A stretch of 64,000 nucleotides of DNA from Carnegiea gigantea. Lineage: Eukaryota; Streptophyta; Magnoliopsida; Caryophyllales; Cactaceae. The notes below the pieces were generated by a model. It was not told the DNA's origin. It worked only from the letters and a program-made list of their open reading frames with translations, and did no database searches. Within the stretch, counting starts at the first letter, position 1; each line of letters opens with the position of its first letter. Below are positions 59,432-64,000 of the stretch, one piece after another. The stretch covers positions 62,001 through 126,000 of the forward strand of contig JAKOGI010001348.1 in the NCBI GenBank assembly GCA_029747015.1. Reading direction: 5' to 3'. A program made the translations under genes and the position numbers.

Positions 59432-60400
59432 TTTGAATGACATTTGATAATTAGGTAAAATAAACTCACACATATAAAAAAATATATATCACCAGTCATC
59501 TTCTATGCTCAGAATGGGGAATTGATCCACCACAATGCACAGATGAACTTACCCCAAACGGTAATACTCGATTTGTCCTTCCTAACGAACTTTTCTCCTT
59601 GAATTTATCGGACTTCCAATATGCAAATAAGCCATCATAAACTTCTTTGCTTAGCCACACAGGTTGTTTCCCACTTTTTCAAATATCAAAAGTCATTCCT
59701 TTTAATCTTGAAGACCTATGAAACTCGAAAACTCTCCTAATCTCATGAGCATGCTCATCATCCCAACAATTTTTTTTTTCTAAAAGCAAACCAAAATTAT
59801 AGTTACATGTAAGTTTACAAATAAGTATATAGCAAATTTTGTTTTCACAAATTTAAGTAACTTAGTTTGAATTCATCAAACCACATATTTTGCACTTCAA
59901 TTAGTATATCCATCCAAGCATGATATGGTGAATCATACTTACTCCTCAGGATATTGGAAATAGTATGAATGATATCAGTGTGGTTTGGATAGAATCTGCT
60001 AAAAATTAAATAAATGCATAGTATTATAATTTTCGTTTTATAATATTAATTAGAAAAACATCAGTCACAACAAAAAGTTTGTGCTTACTCTTTTCCTCTT
60101 GGGAAATCTTCATCTTATTTTATCATTAGACTTCTTCATTAGGTTGAGACCTCTTGAGAAGGCTGAGAAGTCTGAGGTGTAGTAGTGGTTGTTGGCGTGG
60201 TGGTAGAAGTAGGTACATGACCAAAAGAAAGTTGGGTTGGTTGGATGACAGATAGGTGAGTATATGGTTAGGTATGATTTTGAAAAGGTGGAGAGTTTGT
60301 AAAAATAGAATTTTGAATGGGATCTAATGGTGTAGAGGAAATGGAAGGCGATAGGGTAGATGCGAGAGTCCCTTGAAAAGAAATGAAAGTGAAACGAAAC
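59432..60400 (-). pseudogene. CACTA TNPA-like / Transposase_24 gene, N-terminal and central part
   Basis: Minus translation: a Thr/Pro/Ser-rich N-terminal region (TTTPTTTTTPQTSQPSQEV, about 60130-60190), then RFYPNHTDIIHTISNIL and YDSPYHAWMDILIEV (about 59905-59990), then CWDDEHAHEIRRVFEFHRSS and KQPVWLSKEVYDGLFAYW (about 59600-59770). These follow the order of Transposase_24 proteins. Intron-like gaps and frame changes are present, and the LTR element cuts the gene at 59431. The C-terminal piece is at 51800-52570. Confidence 0.75.
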
Positions 60401-60711
60401 TTTTTCTTGGTATGAATTTTCTCTGACAGCTTTCAAGTGAAGAAAACTAATGAAACAAATAAACACAAAATTGATAGTTGTTATGCTTATCATCAAGGAA
60501 GTAAACCAATAATGTTAGCACCAACTATTTAACCTCTAAAGAAAAAATGAAAAAAAGATTAAACAGAAAAAGAAAGCATTGAATACTCTCAAGAATTACA
60601 TAAAATTATACTACATAAATAAGACAAGATCATAAAAGAAATAAGATCATAAAAGAAACACGATTGTCTTTATAATAAAAAAATTATGACCATGGAAATT
60701 ATAGTAAATAA

Positions 60712-60715
60712 TTAG

Positions 60716-60752
<37 letters not shown>

Positions 60753-60800
60753 TATCTTTATCATCTTTAAGCTCTACGTCATCTTTAACTTCGGTATCGT
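60712..60800 (-). pseudogene. Acidic C-terminus of the CACTA TNP2-like gene (distal piece)
   Basis: Minus frame DTEVKDDVELKDDKDN followed by an Asp run encoded by CAT repeats, with stop TAA at 60714-60712. It continues the acidic frame beyond the hAT insertion at 60808-61492. Confidence 0.7.
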
Positions 60801-60807
60801 CCTCATC

Positions 60808-61492
60808 CAGTGGCGAAGCCAGAAACTTTTGAGAGGGGGGTCGAAAATATATATGTATTTTTGACCTAGAATTGAAGTTGAACCCATAAATTAACTAAAT
60901 TTGTAATTGAAATTGTAAATAAACTCACAAATTAAACAAGAAAAATAAATTAAGCATTTCGACTTAGAATTGAAATCAAACACACAAATTTAAAAAATTT
61001 AGAATTAAAATTGGCAAATAAACTCATAAATTAAACAAGAAAAGTAAATTAGGCATTTTGACCTAGAATTGAGTTTGTGCTTGAAAAAATGTTGAAATTT
61101 AAAAAAATTTAAAAAATGAATAAGCATTTCAACTTAGAATTGAAATTAAACCCAAAAATTAAACAAATTTAGTAGTGAAATTGGCAGTTAAACTCATAAA
61201 TTAAACAAGAAAAGCAAATTTAAGCATTTTAACCTGCAATTGAGTTTGTGACTTGAAAAAATGTTGAAGATTTAAAAAGTGAAGGGGCTAAAGAGAAGAA
61301 TTGAACCCACAACCTGTCAGTAAAAGAGAAGTACATGTGCACCAAGAAACCACTGAGCCATACACACTTTGTTATAGCAAATTGCATTATGTGCTTTATA
61401 CTAATTTTATATTTTTTTTGGGCCACATATTTTTTATTTTTTTGAGAGGGGGGTCAGTTGACCCCACTGACCCCACCTTGCATCCGCCACTG
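60808..61492. mobile_element. Non-autonomous hAT-type element H3 (685 bp) in the CACTA gene
   Basis: Inverted ends CAGTGGCGAAGCCAG (left) and the complement CAGTGGCGGATGC (right), with a perfect 8-bp duplication TCCTCATC at 60800-60807 and 61493-61500. Shares GGGGTCAGTTGACC near its right end with H1 at 40600-41557. It contains a threefold imperfect internal repeat (CATTT[CT]GACCTAGAATTGA words at 60862, 60955, 61054 and 61126). No transposase. It interrupts the acidic tail of the TNP2-like gene. Confidence 0.92.
61297..61361 (-). other. tRNA-like Pol III boxes in H3
   Basis: Minus strand: TGGCTCAGTGG (61350-61360) fits box A and GGTTCAATTC (about 61297-61307) fits box B, about 50 bp apart, the same side and orientation as in H1. 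A SINE or tRNA pseudogene origin is possible; no cloverleaf is claimed. Confidence 0.5.
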
Positions 61493-61500
61493 TCCTCATC

Positions 61501-64000
61501 ACCAAATTTATCTTCTTCTTCCTCCTCCTCCTCTACCTCTCCTACCTCTTCCTCTTCATTCTCATGAGTCACTAGTATAACATCTATGTCAACTTCTTCA
61601 TATTCATCATCCGATAAGATTATTAATTTAATCATCATTTGATATGGTGGTAGGATCGATATGCCCTCCTCTTGATAAGCAATGTCTAAAGTATATCGGC
61701 TATCTACTCTAGATCTAGGAGTAGTCTTTATAACTACCTACCAATCTCAGTTGTCTCTTCTTCTCACAGGATATGGCACGTAAGACACTTGACTTGTAAA
61801 GTCCTCAAATATGAACGGATCATATTTCCTATATCGTCGAGTATGTTTAATCTCCACAATATCAAACTCTTTATGTACTCTTGTACCACTATTAGGAGTA
61901 TTATCAAACCACTGACAATTAAATAAAACACACTTTTTGATTGACCTTCTTGGATACTCGATCTCAACTACATTTTTCAAAATCCCATAGAAGTCATTTT
62001 CAATGCCACCTTTCCCTACTCTTTCTGCACAAACTCCACAATTATAAGTTGTTTTGCCTTCATTCCAAGCTTCGGTGTGAAACTTATAACCATTGACTAC
62101 ATACATAGGCCATGTGTTCACAAATCTAAGAGGACCCAATGCTAATTGACACAAATATCGATGGCGTTCCATATCATACTTGTAATCTGGCCACATAATA
62201 AATAAGAAAACATAATTTAATTACTTAACTAAGCGATATATACGTGTGTATGTGGTTGATTATTATCAGTAATAAGTTAACTTAAACTTACATTATTTTT
62301 AAACCATGAAATGAATTCAGTTGCAATCAACACATCAACCTGTTGATCAGAAAGATATGGGTTTCGTTGTCTATTTTCTTGAGTAAAAAATCTGTCAAGT
62401 ACATCACTCAATTTTAGAAATAAGTACGTATTAACTATGTTTTGAAAGAGAACATTAAAGATATGAAATGTTAACCACTAACCTAATATAAGGTTATAAT
62501 TCCTCACAGTTTAACAAAATATGAAAATGAGTAACATTATGTTCTTCATCACTCAACCATCGTGGTGTTACTTACTCACTAGGACGACCTTGTGGACGAA
62601 ATACTGATAAAGTTGGTTGCATACCATCCTGCTCTCCTTCATCTTCATTTTTTTTTAAATATCTATTCCTCATACACAGCACATTAGATGCAAGTTAATA
62701 TGTGCAAAAGTGAGATGTTTCAAGATTAATATATGCATCACATATTGAGTCTTCTGGATAAGCTTTATGCTTGACCATTTTCTTTAATAAACCCAAAAAC
62801 CTATGATATAGTTTCAATATATGTTAATAAATGTTATATAATCATCATAATATTTTTAAAAATTATGTATACAAATAATAACAAATTATCTTTCAAATGG
62901 ATACATCCAACGGTACTGGAGCAGTCCTCCTAGTTTTGCTTTATGAACCATGTGTAAGGGCAAATGCTCCATGGAATTGAAAAACCAAGGAGGAAAGATA
63001 CGCTGTAATTTGCATAAGGTCACAACTATATTCTTTTCCATTTGGGTAAGTTCATCCTCTCGCAACACTATGGAGCACAAATCTCCGAAGAATTGGCTAA
63101 GTTCAGTAAGAGGCTTCTATATTTGTTCAAGTACTGCACTGAATGCAACTGGAAGTAATGACTACGTGAACACATGACAATTGTGGCTCTTCAAACTACT
63201 TATCCTGGCTTTATTAAACATCAACACATTTAGCCAAGTATGATGAATAATTTATAAGGAATTCTCAAATCCTTCACCCCTTGACAAACAGCTTGTTTTT
63301 GCTCCGTGGTCAAGGTAAATTTTGCCTTTGGTTTCACAATTTTGCCATTAGTCAACTCTTTAAGCTCTAATTCTTTGCGTCTACAATATAATTTCAAGTC
63401 CATTCTTGCTTTAACACTGTCCTTCGCTTTGTCGTCAACATCCATTACGGTATTGAAAATAGCATCAAACACATTCTTCTCTACATACATAGCATCCAAA
63501 TTGTGTGGAAGTAAGTTTGTCTTTCAGTATGGCAATTCCGAAAATATACTTTGTTTGGTCCAGTTATGAGTTTGTCCAAAACCTTCAAGGATAAATGGTC
63601 CATTTTCAGTCACCTTAGGAAGGTGTTACATAGTTTCCCATACTTGCTCCCACTTAGTCTAGTAGGAGACCTACTATTTTCAATCTTATTCTTCCTAAAT
63701 GCATCCTTATTCCTCCTAAATTGATGATCCATGGGCAGAAATTGTCTATGACAATCAAACCATGTCGGCTTTCCTCTATTCTTTAAGCAAAAAGCATTAG
63801 AAGAAGACATACAAATTGAAAAAGCTAATTTTCCATGAGTGCTCCACCTAAACAACATGTCGTAAGCTAAAAAGTCATTAATAGTCCACATTAATGCAAC
63901 CTTCACTTGAAAATTTTCCTTCCAAGAAATATTATATGTTTGCACACCTTCATTCCATAAGGTTTTCAAATTATCTATCAAAGCTATAGATATACATCTA
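61501..64000 (-). pseudogene. CACTA TNP2-like transposase (Transposase_21, DUF4218, DUF4216), 3' portion
   Basis: Minus frames in order: 63981-63610 with TLWNEGVQTYNISWKENFQV, LMWTINDFLAYDML and PTWFDCHRQFLPMDHQFRRN (TNP2/Transposase_21 core); 63499-63230 with DAMYVEKNVFDAIFNTV; 63080-62886 with CSIVLREDELTQMEKNIVVT and the YRWMYPFER end (DUF4218); 62196-61747 with GYKFHTEAWNEGKTTYNCGV and VEIEYPRRSIKKCVLFNCQWF (DUF4216); then an acidic C-terminus (61638-61501, Glu runs). It would cut the element ends in the nucleus. Frameshifts and stops separate the pieces; some gaps may be introns. The N-terminal part lies beyond the window. Confidence 0.88.

Larger units (their letters stand above)
51034..64000 (-). 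mobile_element. CACTA (En/Spm) DNA transposon, minus strand, right end outside window
   Basis: Reading leftwards from the window edge: a TNP2-like transposase (Transposase_21, DUF4218- and DUF4216-type blocks), an acidic tail, then a Transposase_24/TNPA-like gene, then subterminal repeats of GTGACCGA/TCGGTCAC words at about 51047-51500. This gene order and repeat border are typical of plant CACTA elements. The left end would be near TTTTACCAAAAAAGCGG (51032-51050), a decayed CACTACCA-type terminus. It is broken by a 6.8-kb LTR element and a 685-bp hAT element. Confidence 0.82.

Noticed and set aside
60110..60496. 128-codon minus frame
   Set aside because: A different frame of the same stretch gives the Thr/Pro-rich N-terminus expected for the Transposase_24-like gene, so this one is a shadow.

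Overview
This window is nuclear DNA of a flowering plant, most likely a eudicot. It is AT-rich, has plant-type splice sites and one plastid-targeted nuclear gene, and carries repeat families known from angiosperms: tRNA-Asp- and tRNA-iMet-primed LTR elements, a Cassandra TRIM with 5S rRNA-derived LTRs, an Au-type SINE, hAT elements and a CACTA element. The species cannot be named from the sequence. About 85-90% of the window is transposon-derived. The only host gene I can support is a minus-strand DUF177/YceD-like gene (24.6-29.6 kb), interpreted as 331 codons in two coding exons plus a 5'UTR exon.

Layout. 1-10196: decayed plus-strand Ty3/gypsy element (gag-PR-RT-RH-INT; 5' LTR cut by the window edge) with an Au-like SINE in its leader. 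10.2-22.8 kb: a minus-strand hAT transposase pseudogene split into three pieces, first by a minus-strand Ty1/copia element (10969-18359) and second by a MITE-like insertion that itself contains a Cassandra cluster (18796-20981) ending in a large inverted repeat. 22.8-24.1 kb: unassigned. 24.1-29.6 kb: the YceD-like gene. 29.6-32.4 kb: intergenic with one MITE. 32.4-40.0 kb: a second MITE split by a minus-strand, internally deleted gypsy element (32472-39780, TSD TAACC). 40600-41557: non-autonomous hAT element. 43407-47498: solo LTR of about 3.1 kb containing a 972-bp non-autonomous hAT element and long TA/CA microsatellites. 47.5-50.9 kb: microsatellites and a diverged 0.73-kb duplication. About 51.0-64.0 kb: a minus-strand CACTA (En/Spm) element with TNP2-like and Transposase_24-like genes, broken by a non-autonomous gypsy-type element (52603-59426, TSD ATATG) and by a 685-bp hAT element (60808-61492, perfect 8-bp TSD).

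The nesting gives relative ages: the hAT, MITEs, CACTA and solo LTR are the older hosts, and the copia, Cassandra, gypsy and short hAT elements are later arrivals. All transposon coding regions carry stops, frameshifts, deletions or lost catalytic residues, so none looks autonomous.

Least explained structures: (1) an array of about 18 short hairpins with co-varying arms and a constant five-base loop pattern in the copia leader (15.55-16.87 kb); (2) the inverted Cassandra/5S cluster; (3) a degenerate tandem array of about 150-195 bp units inside the YceD-like intron; (4) tRNA-like Pol III boxes at matching places in two related hAT elements.
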